NCBI GenBank assembly: GCA_946965045.2
Contig: OX337236.1
Coordinates: forward strand, 2,604,001 to 2,668,000
Origin: Epithemia pelagica
Lineage: Eukaryota; Bacillariophyta; Bacillariophyceae; Surirellales; Surirellaceae
Reading direction: 5' to 3'
DNA length: 64,000 bases
Part shown: piece by piece, positions 1 to 10,671 of the stretch
How positions within the stretch are numbered: position 1 is the first letter of the stretch
Layout: the number at the start of each line of letters is the position of its first letter
The notes under the pieces: model-generated
Database searches by the model: none
What the model was told of the DNA's origin: nothing
The model's input: the letters and a program-made list of their open reading frames with translations, nothing else
Translations under genes and position numbers: made by a program

Positions 1-604
1 ACATTTCGTGAAAGTCTACATATTAGAATGAGTAGTTTGTGTTTTGTCTTTCACATGATACGGATAGGAGAAATGAATTCTTCTTGGTCAGAGGAGGAAG
101 GACACATACTCTTGCAAGACAAAGCGTTAGCTAATCCTGGTCAATGCAGTCAATAGGGTGATAGCTCTCATTCTCATAGCTGATAGAGTCGCTTGAAAAT
201 CTCATCTTTCAAAATCGTGATCGCGCGCCAGGCATCCGATATAGTTACTATTTACAACAGTGAATCTGAGTTTGATTTTAAGTAATAGCACGCATGCGGA
301 CGCAATGGCACGCATGCGGACGCGTGGAGGATATGGCGATGGATTCAGACCTCCACAATTTCGGCAAATCCTCACGAACGCACACAAGAAAGAGACGAGA
401 CATCAGCTCTTTGCCGCGATGCTCTTTTCGTTTACTCTCACATATTGCTTGTTTGGAGTCTCCACTTTCAAAGACCAGACAAGATTTGACAGTTTTGCAA
501 AGAGATCCCCTGGTGTTTCCACATGCATTTTTTGTCAGCTTTGTTGAGACAACACTGCTATTCAAACCTACAAAAAAGTGTCTCTGGAAAAATTAGAACC
601 CACC
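1..604. other. Intergenic sequence upstream of the first gene
   Basis: I see no supportable gene here; the short frames on both strands have no recognisable content. The last part should be the promoter and 5' leader of the gene starting at 605, but no clear core promoter element was recognised. Confidence 0.5.
288..323. repeat. Short 20-bp-period tandem duplication
   Basis: The 16-mer GCACGCATGCGGACGC occurs at 288-303 and again at 308-323. It contains the palindrome GCATGC. It lies about 280 bp upstream of the first gene, so it could be a duplicated regulatory site, but that is only a guess. Confidence 0.7.
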
Positions 605-1504
605 ATGTCGACAACCAGCGCCCATTCCTCGTCTGGTTCTACCAACGTGGCGACTCCAGAAATGGTCGTTGTTGTGACCGATCCCTCCGAAACGAGTAGT
701 GTTCCGACCATCACCACCACCACTCCCACTGGGACGTTCCTTCCCTCCTCCTTTTCCAGTTCTGGCTCAGTGCTTTCGCCGTCCGAAACGTCAGTATCAT
801 CATCATCGTCGTCGTCATCCTCATCTTCTGTGTCAATGACCATGCCAACCGTTTCCAACGTCAACAACAAGCGACAATGGCAAGAAAAGTTTCAGGGATG
901 GTCTTCTTCCTCAACCTTGCGTTCCTGGGTTGGTACTACCGGTAGTGAGATATCACCAACTCACTCGAGTACAACCTCGCCGACTGCAGCCTCAGTGTCG
1001 TCGTCATCGTCGTCCAGTTCACCAACGTCGAGTAGTACTTCCCCGGTGTCGACCAATGCAACGTCCCCCACTTCGTTGGCATCGACTCCTACTTCTGTGG
1101 CATCGACGACGACAACGACACGTACTAGCTTTTACAAGTATTCTTCCATGACAACGGCATGGTTGCGCGCTCAGGCCAAACAACGTCACTCCCACTCTCG
1201 CGAGAAGGAGAACGAGCAGGAGCGCCAACACCAACACTTGATGCATCAAGTCCAGCAAGTGGTAGTAGACCATGTCGTGTTGCAAGAATTGCAAGCGTGC
1301 TTGCGTCACGAACACGCCGTGACCAATGCCCGATTGCAGTGTACCGTGCCGCACAAATTGGTGGAAATTTATCAGCGACGACAACAAGAGGCGGCACTGT
1401 CTTCAACACGACAAGACGAAAAAGAAGAACTCATCACATTCAACAGCGGTAACCTTGCTCCATCGGCCCTGGACTCCCACCGGTCCATTGCCGTGGCTCC
1501 TTAA
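605..1504 (+). CDS. Ser/Thr-rich protein with conserved C-terminal block (paralogue of 1745-2605)
   Basis: Function unknown. The 299-residue protein starts at the ATG at 605 (context CACCATG); an in-frame GTG at 578 is a poorer start. Residues 1 to about 185 are almost entirely Ser, Thr, Pro and Val, with poly-Ser runs, and look disordered. The last third is different: charged, glutamine-rich and probably helical, with a block beginning MHQV and containing EHAVTNARLQ, then a P-x-KL-x-x-IY motif. The same block occurs in the convergent gene at 1745-2605 (REQAVTNTRLQ, PTKLITIY), so the pair arose by inverted duplication. The genes face tail to tail with 240 bp between stop codons. No signal peptide or membrane segment is visible. 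The conserved block is the likely functional part; the low-complexity half differs freely between the two. Confidence 0.75.
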   Translation: MSTTSAHSSSGSTNVATPEMVVVVTDPSETSSVPTITTTTPTGTFLPSSFSSSGSVLSPSETSVSSSSSSSSSSSVSMTMPTVSNVNNKRQWQEKFQGWSSSSTLRSWVGTTGSEISPTHSSTTSPTAASVSSSSSSSSPTSSSTSPVSTNATSPTSLASTPTSVASTTTTTRTSFYKYSSMTTAWLRAQAKQRHSHSREKENEQERQHQHLMHQVQQVVVDHVVLQELQACLRHEHAVTNARLQCTVPHKLVEIYQRRQQEAALSSTRQDEKEELITFNSGNLAPSALDSHRSIAVAP

Positions 1505-1744
1505 GTGGAGTGTGTGCAGTGGAGCGCTTCCTTCCGAAAGACAACACGTCTGTTTGAAACAGCACGCGTATGTTACTTTTTGGACCGCGTTTCCAAGTGA
1601 CGGTAGAGTTTGCTTTTTTCTAAAAAAACTAGTTTAGCAGACATGTTTTCCATTGCCGGTTGCGTCCAGTGTATCATTGAGAAACGGGAGTCCTGATGAG
1701 GCCACCCGAGTCAAGTCCAATTCACGCCGGTGCAGGCTGTAGTA

Positions 1745-2605
1745 TTACACGGTCACTAGCATCACTTTGGATGACGAAGTGTCTGCTGTGTTGCCTGGAT
1801 CCGTCTCTTGGAACGAGGAGGACGCTGTGTAAGATGGCGACACGGTCACAGAAGGAGGGCGAGTTGTAGACGTTTCCTTAAGGAGAGTCATGGATTCTCG
1901 ACCTTCTTGTTTGGATGCTCTCTTTTGTTGTTGTTGATTCGATTGATTCAGATCCGAAAGGCGTTGGGCCAAGGCTTGTTGTTGTGCAATTTGATGGCGA
2001 TAGATTGTAATCAATTTGGTGGGCAATGTCATTTGCAATCGTGTATTGGTCACAGCCTGTTCCCGACGCATTTCGTCTTGCAATTGATGAAACATGTCAT
2101 CAGTCAGGGCCACTTGATGCATTTGACGAGACAGTTCCTGTACGGCACGTCCATAGCGCTTTTGGGTCCAGCGTCGGTGCCTGGTGGACATGGAGGACGA
2201 CGATAAGGCCCTGGAAGAGGACGAGATTGTTCTTGTCGAGGAAGAGGAGGATGTGGTGGCCGGTCGGGTCGAGTTTCCACGAGGCAATCGAAGAGAAGCC
2301 AAGACGGATGATGGTTGCGACACAGCCGACGATTGTTCCTTCGATTGTTGTTGTTGTTGTTGTTGTTGGCTAGATTTGGGTTGTTGCGGTTGCTGTGCCT
2401 TGAATGATACGGAAGTCACGGTCTTGGTCTTGGGACTTTTCTCGGTAGATTCACGGACCGGATCCGAAAGACATGGCTGTTTGCTGCTTTTGCTTTTGCT
2501 TTTGTGGGATTTGAGGAGAACAGTTTCTTGCCATTCTTGCTGCAATTGGTCAATCGTTGCCTGCGCCGATGTGGTGTTGGCCGTTGTCACCTCCTTTCGG
2601 TCCAT
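1745..2605 (-). CDS. Gln/Ser-rich protein with conserved C-terminal block (paralogue of 605-1504)
   Basis: Function unknown. The first ATG in frame is at 2605, giving about 286 residues beginning MDRKEV; the frame stays open upstream for some 30 codons to a TAA but holds no further ATG. The middle carries a run of eight glutamines (CAA/CAG repeat near 2345-2370) and Ser/Thr-rich stretches. Downstream is a block matching the convergent neighbour: MHQVALTDDMFHQL, REQAVTNTRLQ and LPTKLITIYRHQ. The match places variable low-complexity sequence before a conserved helical, probably protein-binding, region in both. A GTAAG sequence lies in the open leader (near 2670), so an unseen upstream exon is possible. 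Confidence 0.7.
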   Translation of the reverse strand: MDRKEVTTANTTSAQATIDQLQQEWQETVLLKSHKSKSKSSKQPCLSDPVRESTEKSPKTKTVTSVSFKAQQPQQPKSSQQQQQQQQSKEQSSAVSQPSSVLASLRLPRGNSTRPATTSSSSSTRTISSSSRALSSSSMSTRHRRWTQKRYGRAVQELSRQMHQVALTDDMFHQLQDEMRREQAVTNTRLQMTLPTKLITIYRHQIAQQQALAQRLSDLNQSNQQQQKRASKQEGRESMTLLKETSTTRPPSVTVSPSYTASSSFQETDPGNTADTSSSKVMLVTV

Positions 2606-4628
2606 GTCAGTTTTGCTGGTTGTGGGATACTTGTAGGAATCACCGGTACGAGATGCCACTTCTTGATTACGCTTACCAGGAGCAGCCTTGACGTTTTATG
2701 ATTTCATAATGTGTTGACAGGCAGTGTGGCACGGAGGAATGAGCAAGATACCAAATGTTTTTATCCCAACGGAAGCCCAAAAGCCTCTCAAGATTGGACC
2801 GACACGACCAAGACAAGCGATCATTGTCTTTTCAGAAAAGACGGTTGATGGCACAGCAGAATACAGACAGATTCCTTTTCGTCGACTCATGGGCTCTGGA
2901 ATCACACCATGTCATCAGGTAGGAGTGAAGTAACTCACCCAAGGTTGCGATTTACGATGTGCAAAATGCCTTTCATGCATGACAGGTAGTTTTCACATAT
3001 TTCAGATTGTGAGAGAGAAGGTCGAAGTCGGCATCCTCGATAGGTACGGGCTTACATCATACTTTCTACATTACATAACAATTTTTGGAAAATTCAACGG
3101 CCATCTCATTTTTACTATACTATAGCCTCGGTTCCTTTTCTTAATGGATAATACTGTGGGCTTAAATCAGGGACCACACATATAAGCCCTTAGCCACGGT
3201 CACTTCGGTCTCGTCCGATCTACTATGGAGTGTCCTGAAACCTGAACCATGGCGGCTTCACACAACAAACAATTCCTTAATAGATATCAGCCTTGCTGCT
3301 TATGCGTTCAACTTCAGTGCGCTTGCAAATGTGGCTCTTGTGACCTTCCGATGTTGATGGATCCTGTCTTGGGTCCTCGAATCTCTTTTCTTCCCCCCTA
3401 GATTTCAGTTTTGTTTGCAAGATATAGAAACCTTTCAAAGATCGATGTGCCTCATTCATGAGTCAGTTTCGTTGCACTCCGACAGAGATCGACTGAATCC
3501 AGACTGGACGGTGTTGGTAAGCCAACCACAAAGGACATCTACTTCATCAAGCATGATGTACCTTTAGTGCTTGACTGAGCTTGCGCCAGAGATGCACCCT
3601 TGACTTTGGCCTGCTACAATGTGGGATTCCTTCTACAACTTTGAACCCTTCTGGAGTTTTCCATGTAGCAGGTCAGTGAGCAATGTCTATCGATGGACAG
3701 TGGGAGGGTCCATTCCGTGAAATGCTTGGACGACGCTGTCCTCCGTCATAGAATAGGCCGTTATGCTGTTGTTCCAGAGAATGCGAGAGAGGAACAAAAT
3801 CACGCGGTGAGTACAATGCACAACTCTAGAGACGCATTGAGCGACTTGTGACGTGCGTTTCGTACTTGATCTGGTTGTTTGTGTAGCTGCGATGGAATAC
3901 TCTGCTGCTCGTCACTGGAAGCGCACAAATACAAAGCAATGTTGAAATATAACAAAGTAGCTTTGCCATGACTAGACCACCACTGCCGTTGCACACTGAT
4001 CAGCAGACGAAACGTAGAATGATATTCCAGATCAGGAACAACAAGCCCACCATCATTCTTCAGGTAATGGTGCACTGCACGGACAAGACAGTACAAGGTC
4101 CATGCAGTGTTGGGACGCATACGCATGGTGCACTGCACCTGGTACTGGAAACATTCTCATCATACTGATGCACTTCAGACAGTCTTATGACGGTGCACGC
4201 AATCACGATTACTCCTAGTTGGTTCTCCTAAGGTAATATTCGTAGTTGTAGGTGCACCTGGGTGGCGCATGATAGTCTATGTACGCGCACCTTGGCTTTG
4301 TCCCTGTCCCGCGGGAGAGGACTTGAAAAAAACGCGACTCAACGCTTTGCGAGAGAGAAAATTTGATCCCGCATAATGTAAGGTACCAAGTTGTCACGAG
4401 GACTCTCTTGGGTGTTTTCGTGAGACAGCCCATGTCCACGATGAGAGCAAGACAATAACGCACCGTACTGGAGCATTCACGGTTATTGTCTCCTGGACTC
4501 TCTCGAATCCAAAGATCAAGACTCTGCCCATAGAGGCGCACAGATCGCTTCAGGAAGAGTCCAGGGAAACAAGAAAAAGAATCGATTGGAATCACTCACA
4601 GTTGATTTGAGAACAGAGAACAGAGAGA
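2606..4628. other. Long spacer without a supportable gene
   Basis: About 2 kb with only short unconvincing frames. The longest (3800-4138, minus, 112 codons) has no recognisable motif. The 15-mer-like near-palindrome TGGTGCACTGCAC occurs at 4068-4080 and 4126-4138, 58 bp apart. The last few hundred bases should hold the promoter of the FkbM gene. Confidence 0.45.
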
Positions 4629-5954
4629 ATGGCGAAATTGGAAGTAAGATCAGGGTCTGTTCCACCACGTTCACGACCAGATTTGGGGCACGCACGAAAT
4701 ACCGAACGGATTGTGCCATCTGGAAGGACACTAGTACTGATTGCTCTATTCATCTTTTTGGTCTTCCAGTTGTCAACCATTCCAAAGTCGAGTATGGAAC
4801 TCTCGGTACTCACCATGGTTGGTGACGAACCCGTACAGCAGGACCATGAACAGAAACTACAGCCGTCAAAGGAACGTGAACCGCCTGGACCAGCTGAAGT
4901 ACAATCAAGAGTAAGACGTCGGAATGAATCGTCTTCTTCTTCTGTTGATGAAACTACCTTGAAAGAAACTTTGTCCAAGAAGGATGCCGCGAGTATTTGG
5001 AGAGCCTTGGTTCGTCATGGAGAAAGCCTATTGAAGAAGGATCTGCGTCATGGAGACGCAAAGAATAGTCAACCAATTCGTGTCATGGAAGTTGGAATGC
5101 ATCGTGCCAATCAATGTGTTTACGCCGCCACCCACGGATTGGAAGCACATTGTGTTGAACCATCCCCTACATCGTTTGAAAGCATTCGAAACTCCGTTTC
5201 AAAACAAGATGTCACGGTTCGAGACAAGATACACTTGTACCAAAAGGTGGCGGGCTCGACCAGTCGCGAACATGTTTCCTTTCAAGCTGCGGGTGGAACG
5301 GGGGATCACGTGACTTCCAGGAGTAGTGGTGGCGTGGATGTTTGGAACATGAAGATTGGTGCCCCTCCCGATCCAGCATTGGTCCACAAGCAAGGAAAAA
5401 CAGTTTCAGTCGAAACCATGCGACTCGATGATCTTGTCATGCCGTCACCTCGTCAACAACCATTGGATCCAGAATCTTCTACTCCACGACGCTTCCATGC
5501 CATAAAGATTGATACACAGGGCTACGAACCTGCTGTATTTCGTGGATTGGATCGTAGCTTGTCGAATCATTGGGTCGATTATATCTTGTTTGAGTTTTGG
5601 CCTAAGGGTATGGATCTGATTGTCAATGCCACTTCTTCTTCGTCGTTATCCTTTGAGAAATGTCGTGCAGCCACCAACATTTTGGAATCCTTGGCCGGTC
5701 GTCAATACCAGTTGTATCCCTTGTCCATTCAAGCCCATCCTCGAGCACCACGGGGTGGAGTCCCTCGCAAACGTCAAGTCGATCCTCGTCCCTTCGTTGT
5801 TGATACAGGAAAACGACGAAATGTCCTATTGGATCATTGCTTGTGGTATTATCAACGCGAAGACGAAATTCCATCCAACCAAACCTATCACATGGGATAT
5901 TGGTCCGATATCTTGGCGGTGTCCCCTCATGCCACATGGATTCCATCGACATAA
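4629..5954 (+). CDS. Membrane-anchored FkbM-family methyltransferase-like protein
   Basis: Predicted SAM-dependent methyltransferase of the FkbM family, which often O-methylates sugars or other small substrates; the substrate here is unknown. The 441-residue protein starts at the ATG at 4629. Residues about 33-50 are one hydrophobic segment after a basic N-terminus, fitting a type II Golgi/ER anchor. A polar stalk follows, then the catalytic domain: RVMEVGMHRANQCVYAA (151-167) is the glycine-containing SAM-binding loop, HCVEPSPTSFE (174-184) the acidic strand-2 end, VETMRLDDLV (261-270) and AIKIDTQGYEPAVFRGL (291-307) the family hallmark IDTQGxE. The next strand, YILFEFWP, also fits. The tail continues to a Trp-rich C-terminus. 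No frameshift or intron is apparent. The family call is firm; the topology is inferred from hydrophobicity. Confidence 0.85.
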   Translation: MAKLEVRSGSVPPRSRPDLGHARNTERIVPSGRTLVLIALFIFLVFQLSTIPKSSMELSVLTMVGDEPVQQDHEQKLQPSKEREPPGPAEVQSRVRRRNESSSSSVDETTLKETLSKKDAASIWRALVRHGESLLKKDLRHGDAKNSQPIRVMEVGMHRANQCVYAATHGLEAHCVEPSPTSFESIRNSVSKQDVTVRDKIHLYQKVAGSTSREHVSFQAAGGTGDHVTSRSSGGVDVWNMKIGAPPDPALVHKQGKTVSVETMRLDDLVMPSPRQQPLDPESSTPRRFHAIKIDTQGYEPAVFRGLDRSLSNHWVDYILFEFWPKGMDLIVNATSSSSLSFEKCRAATNILESLAGRQYQLYPLSIQAHPRAPRGGVPRKRQVDPRPFVVDTGKRRNVLLDHCLWYYQREDEIPSNQTYHMGYWSDILAVSPHATWIPST

Positions 5955-6437
5955 TCCCAACAGGAGACGTGAAGAAAAGAAGAACCAACACCGACACGCA
6001 GAAGTGCTTTTCGTTTCTTCTAGTCTACAAACTCTCCCTGTGCCTCGAGTCATTGGGTTCACAAGATTGATAACACACCTCCTCAAGGTTCCTCGTGGGA
6101 ACTGTTGGCGTGAACGAAGTTTGGGTCATTCCGTCCAGTTGTCAAACTGCGACCTAAGTTGCCATTTCGTCGATTGCTCAACAATAGGGTTTTACATCAA
6201 GCGGAGACAACATTTTTACTGGTTAAACTCGTCCGTTCTTGGATCTGTACGACTTGTCCTGTGTTCATCAAATTCTCGTTATTTGATTCATCATCTCTGC
6301 AACAGTAACCTATTCCTTGTGACGGTACTGAGGGTTGATCAAAATCTGACGCATCGGAACAAGGAACATGATATGAACTTAGTTGCTACGTATACTAAAT
6401 ATTAAGGCCGATAGTGACACTGCGTCTGAGTTGTCAA
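5955..6437. other. Convergent intergenic region
   Basis: Lies between the stop of the FkbM gene (plus) and the stop of the lectin gene (minus), so it should contain both 3' UTRs. No other gene or repeat was seen. Confidence 0.5.
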
Positions 6438-9039
6438 TCAGACACCCACGATACCCGAAACGAGTAGGCATAGATTGGCAATGACACCAAGAATAGTTGA
6501 GGGTTTCAAAGTGAGCGGGAGGTGGCTGGGAAATCCTGCCGAGGTATTAGCTCTGGCTTGAGTAGAAAATGATGATGGTTCTATTTGGCTGCATGTGCCA
6601 TCGATGTTCACTTGATTTGACAATCCGTTGTCACTGGAAACGAAACCTTCGTTGCATTCACACGTAGGAATGATGACTGTTTCAGTGGGAGAAATCGTTG
6701 ATGAATTCTCAGGACATCCATGAAAACTCAACGAGAAATCTGTAAAGCCCGTCACCGAGTCGAGCGATCCCCACTCCACTGTGGAGCAGTATTGTTCGAT
6801 CGCAAGCAATGGGTAGTCACTGTCTCCCCCAGTCGTGGTGCTGCTTCCACTCGAGTCTATCGAAATGGTCGTTTGTTGCCTTGGCATTGCTTGGCAAGTT
6901 CCCAAGAAACAGACCTTGGTCAGACAGTCAATTCCATCCAGCGTGAGAATTGGAAAATATTTAAACGACAATTGTAGGGCAAAACCATGATCCAGAATGG
7001 GTTGTAAGGGTTGTAAATTGTAGAGTATGTTGGATTGACTTCCATATACCAAGAGAGCGTTGTTGCTGAGAACAAAATACTTGCCAGGTTGACGACTGAG
7101 TCGTCGGGGATAAAGTGTCTGTAGACCCTTCCCTGTTTGTACTGGAACCACTCCAGGAACAAACCGAAATTTAATGTCCGTGACGGATGACGAAGTTTCG
7201 ATTGCCATATCCAAATATTGTTTCGGGCGTTTGTAGGGGGCACATACGGCTATGCTAGTGTCGTTATTAGTCGACGGCAATGCCACATCGTACCAGAGCC
7301 CGCTTGGAGAACGCAATTCTATTCGATCTTCTACACCTCCTTCGTTGTTGGGCTCTGGCGGAGTTGATGTTGTTGCCCAATTGGTGTAGTCACCAAATAT
7401 TGTTTCATCCAACCACTCAAAATCGTCGAGTCTGTCGCCAACGCGCTTGCCACCCAACAACATGGATGGGTTTGCCTCGTCGTCCTCTGTTGAGCGAGCA
7501 CATGGCCGGTCAATTTGACACACGCATTGTAATGGCTTGTTGCACTCTGTCACGTTCCAAAATGAAACTGTTGTTTCCTCGTCCGTCTCAATGGCCGCGC
7601 AGTCGACAGCGTCACGGTTGTCCATGGGAAACGAGTTGCCGTTGGGCCAGTTGGTAAAGTCCGAGAAACATGCAGCATTTGTCCATCTAAAGGCACCTTC
7701 AAAGTTTTGGTCGGTGTAGCCCACCCACATGGGTCCTTGCGATCCAAACAAGGAAACCAAAAAGTCATTTTCTTCTTGACTGGAAATACATGGCTGCTGT
7801 GCACTGTGTTGGTAACAAGCATGTTCACATTCCGTTTGTGTCATGAGCATTGCCATGGGCTCCTCTGCAGCTACCATGGAGGGTTCATCAATGCGAAAGA
7901 AAATCTTATCCTGATAGGCACCTACGGCCGTCAACAATTCGTTTTCCTCCATCGAATGGACCGACGCTACATGGCAATTAAAGGACAAGGCCACGTCCTC
8001 ATGGGCCTCCAGAGTATCAAGGACGGGCAATTGAAGATAATTATTGCCCTCGACATCGTCGTCTCCCATGTAATATTCTTGGTCCATTTGAAAGGTGTGT
8101 GGTGCTTGGAATTGGCTTCCCCAGCATGCAGCGTTCTCAAACGGTCGTTCTGCGACTTGCCGCGCGGAGCACTCGTCGAGATCGGAATCTGTTGTTGTGG
8201 ATACTTGTGGAAAGCACCAGTCGGGATGGTCGACACAGGGCCCACGGGGTACAATGACGGTTGGATGAGGCTTTTGACAAACGCATTGCCGTTCGGCACG
8301 ACAACTCACATCGTTCCATTCGGCGATAAAAAAGGGCGGAGGATTGACGACATTGACACCCTTTTGAATTTCAATACATTCCGATCGTCTCGACAAGACA
8401 TTATTGGGTTGATCGGCTCGAAAAAAGTATTCACCGCCTTGTTCGGCAGCGGCACACCGGGGATCCTGCCATCGAAAAAAGCCATTGACTTCCCTCATTC
8501 CAATCCAAACTCGATTGTTGTTGTCGCTGCCAAATTCGACGAATTGAGCGACAAATTCATTCATGGCGGCATTGTAAATACAGGGCATGGTGGCACCCAG
8601 GGAATCGCAATGCGTTTGACAGTCGTCATAGATTTTGCCACGATCCGTCGTGGCATTGGGAAAGAAAAAGCATTGATCTTGAAAGGCTGTCCAGCCATCT
8701 TCGCACTCACCACTTTCCTCTTCGAGACTTCGAGCAGCAGGGATAGTGTGGGTTGGGCGTCGTTGGTCCTTCTGTTGAGAAAGAGAAGGCAAACTTTATC
8801 AGCATTGTGTTTGGTGGTTGCCGGAGTCAGTGAAAGCGCCACATATGACTTACCACCGCCGTACGTAAATTCGAGGGCTTTGTAGTCTGTTCAGAGGTAT
8901 GGTCGTTGGGATTCGACAATGACTTTCCCATTGACCCTTGAGGCAAGTATATTGTGCTACTGGTGGCCGAGACCACCAGGGTACCAACTAGCACCGTTCC
9001 CGCTCGGATGACGGTTCTTCTTCTTGTTCTTTCCATCAT
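6438..9039 (-). CDS. Secreted multi-domain C-type lectin protein, two exons
   Basis: Probable cell-surface or secreted carbohydrate-binding protein. Exon 1 is 9039-8854 (ATG at 9039); a GTAAGT donor at 8853 and a CTTTCTCAACAG acceptor ending at 8772 define an 82-bp phase-0 intron; exon 2 is 8771-6438. The product is about 839 residues. It starts with a basic stretch and the hydrophobic run AGTVLVGTLVVSATSS, a signal peptide or anchor. The first C-type lectin domain follows (CEDGWTAFQDQCFFF ... VWIGMREVNGFFRWQDP ... WNDVSCRAERQCVC). A second, longer one has ECEHAC ... MWVGYTDQNFEGAFRWTN ... CNKPLQCVCQ. A third, partial one carries an EPN-type sugar-site motif (PPEPNNEGG). A non-lectin Cys-containing region follows, and the protein ends in the hydrophobic tail ILGVIANLCLLVSGIVGV, which could be a GPI signal or membrane anchor. 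The ligand is unknown. Confidence 0.85.
8772..8853 (-). other. 82-bp phase-0 intron of the lectin gene
   Basis: On the minus strand it begins GTAAGT and ends with a pyrimidine tract and CAG. Joining GTG (8854-8856) to AAG (8769-8771) keeps the lectin frame, and it links a signal-peptide exon to a frame that otherwise lacks an ATG. Confidence 0.85.
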
Positions 9040-10671
9040 GGTATCTTATGAATGGAATGGAGTTGCAAGGTTCAACGCTTCTCCAGAGTCGAGTTTGGAA
9101 ATAAATGAAAGGTTCTCTTGGTCCTGGAACAGGAAAACCTGTTGTGGGAACATTGGGAATCTCTGTGAAAGTTGCTTGTCGTGGGTTCGTACAGCAACGT
9201 AAATAGCAACGGACACGAACGTGTCGTTCCTTCAACGACCGACCGAACGGATACAAACAACGATTTGTTGGATCTGTTGCAAAACGCAACAACGGACCAA
9301 ACCATGATGGGTTTGATTTACTTCACGAAGCCGAACGCTTCTCTACAATTTTCATTTTGTTTTGTGTTTCGGTCGAGCGGTCCATGAATTTGTGAGAGAC
9401 CCGTGCCAATCCGCGCGCCATCTGGAACGACGCTTGCATGTCCGCCACGCTCGATGCAACGGACTCGGAGTCACAACGGACATTTTAAATTTTAAATACT
9501 CGTTGTGTCAACGGAGACCACCCCATTTCTGCGCGCCAGTCCATCACGGCACATTTTTGGATCGTCCGAGTTCTCACTTTTTGTGTGTTTTGAGAATTCC
9601 GAAATTCTCTATCGGCGCCCTGTTGTATCTTTCGTTCTCGCGCTGTTGTACAAGGCACGAAGTACGAATAAGCTGCCCCCACGCCGTGGCATGGATTGTT
9701 GTTTGGTTCAATACTCGTACTCATGCAAGTATGGCATTGTGTAGTCGCTTCTATATCGCGAACTGTAGTAAGATGGAGGAGGGACCACATCCTATCGAAA
9801 CTTGGTGATTGGACCTTCACCACACATACCACCTTCTTGTCGTGTCCACAGAATGGCAGCAGTTGGGCAAACGATACTTTAATCTGCCTCAAGCACAATG
9901 GAAAATGCCGCACAACCTGTTCCAAGATGAAGCTGGGTCTATTTACAACGAGAACGCCCTCTACAAGGCTCTCTCACCGTTTCAATAATTCCAGGCTACA
10001 GGTCCAGAATTCCCTGCTCAGTGTGCTAGGTCCAGAATTCCCTACTCAGTGTGTTGTTGTCTGGAGTAACTGATTCAGATTCAACCGATCCCGTAGGACA
10101 TGGAGGAACCATCTATTGGGAGGATAAGAAAAAGGGATCCTGTCGTGAATAGTTAATTTGCGGGGGGACGCCACACACTGTTGCGGCTTTTTTGTCGGTC
10201 AAAGAATGACCGTCGCAACTCTTGTGTGGAAGAGAGCACATTACGAATCATCAAAAGAAGCACCAATACGGGTTGAGACTGGCACGGTTTCAAAACGTTT
10301 GAGTCAAGAGACGGGTCTCTTCAGCTCTTCATCTCGCGCACGATCGCAGGCTGCGGCCCATTCATTTACGGTAGAACGACAAACGACCAAGCGCTTTTTT
10401 CTCGCAAGACAGACAATCATCTTAGAAACCACCAAACTAAGTACAGGCTGCCGGTTCTGTGCCAATCATGGAACAGAATATCCAGGTGGTGGAGTTCTGT
10501 AATTTTTTATGTCAAGCTCTGATTGGTTGTCTACCTTGGTGGAGATTTTCGTGTGAACATGGTACACACGCGAACAAACACTGGAAAAGCAAGGCTCATA
10601 TACAAGTGAATTGACCAAAGAGGGAAGGAACCAGACGGTAAGAGCAATATCCTCCTATCCATCTCAACCCC
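9040..10671. other. Divergent spacer between the lectin and vWA-kinase genes
   Basis: About 1.6 kb between two divergent genes, so both promoters should be inside. Short frames exist but show no homology I can recognise. It contains a 28-bp tandem duplication (10001-10056). Confidence 0.5.
10001..10056. repeat. 28-bp tandem duplication
   Basis: GGTCCAGAATTCCCT(G/A)CTCAG is the core of two adjacent 28-bp copies, at 10001-10028 and 10029-10056, differing at a few positions. Confidence 0.8.

Noticed and set aside
578-604. GTG at 578 as the start of the first gene
   Set aside because: Nuclear eukaryotic genes rarely start at GTG; the ATG at 605 has a good context and loses only nine codons.
3800-4138. 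112-codon minus-strand frame, considered as a transposase remnant
   Set aside because: No motif could be matched with confidence and no flanking repeats were found.
7707-8885. A 392-codon plus-strand frame over the lectin gene
   Set aside because: Antisense to a well-supported lectin frame with conserved motifs and a spliced signal peptide; no recognisable content of its own.
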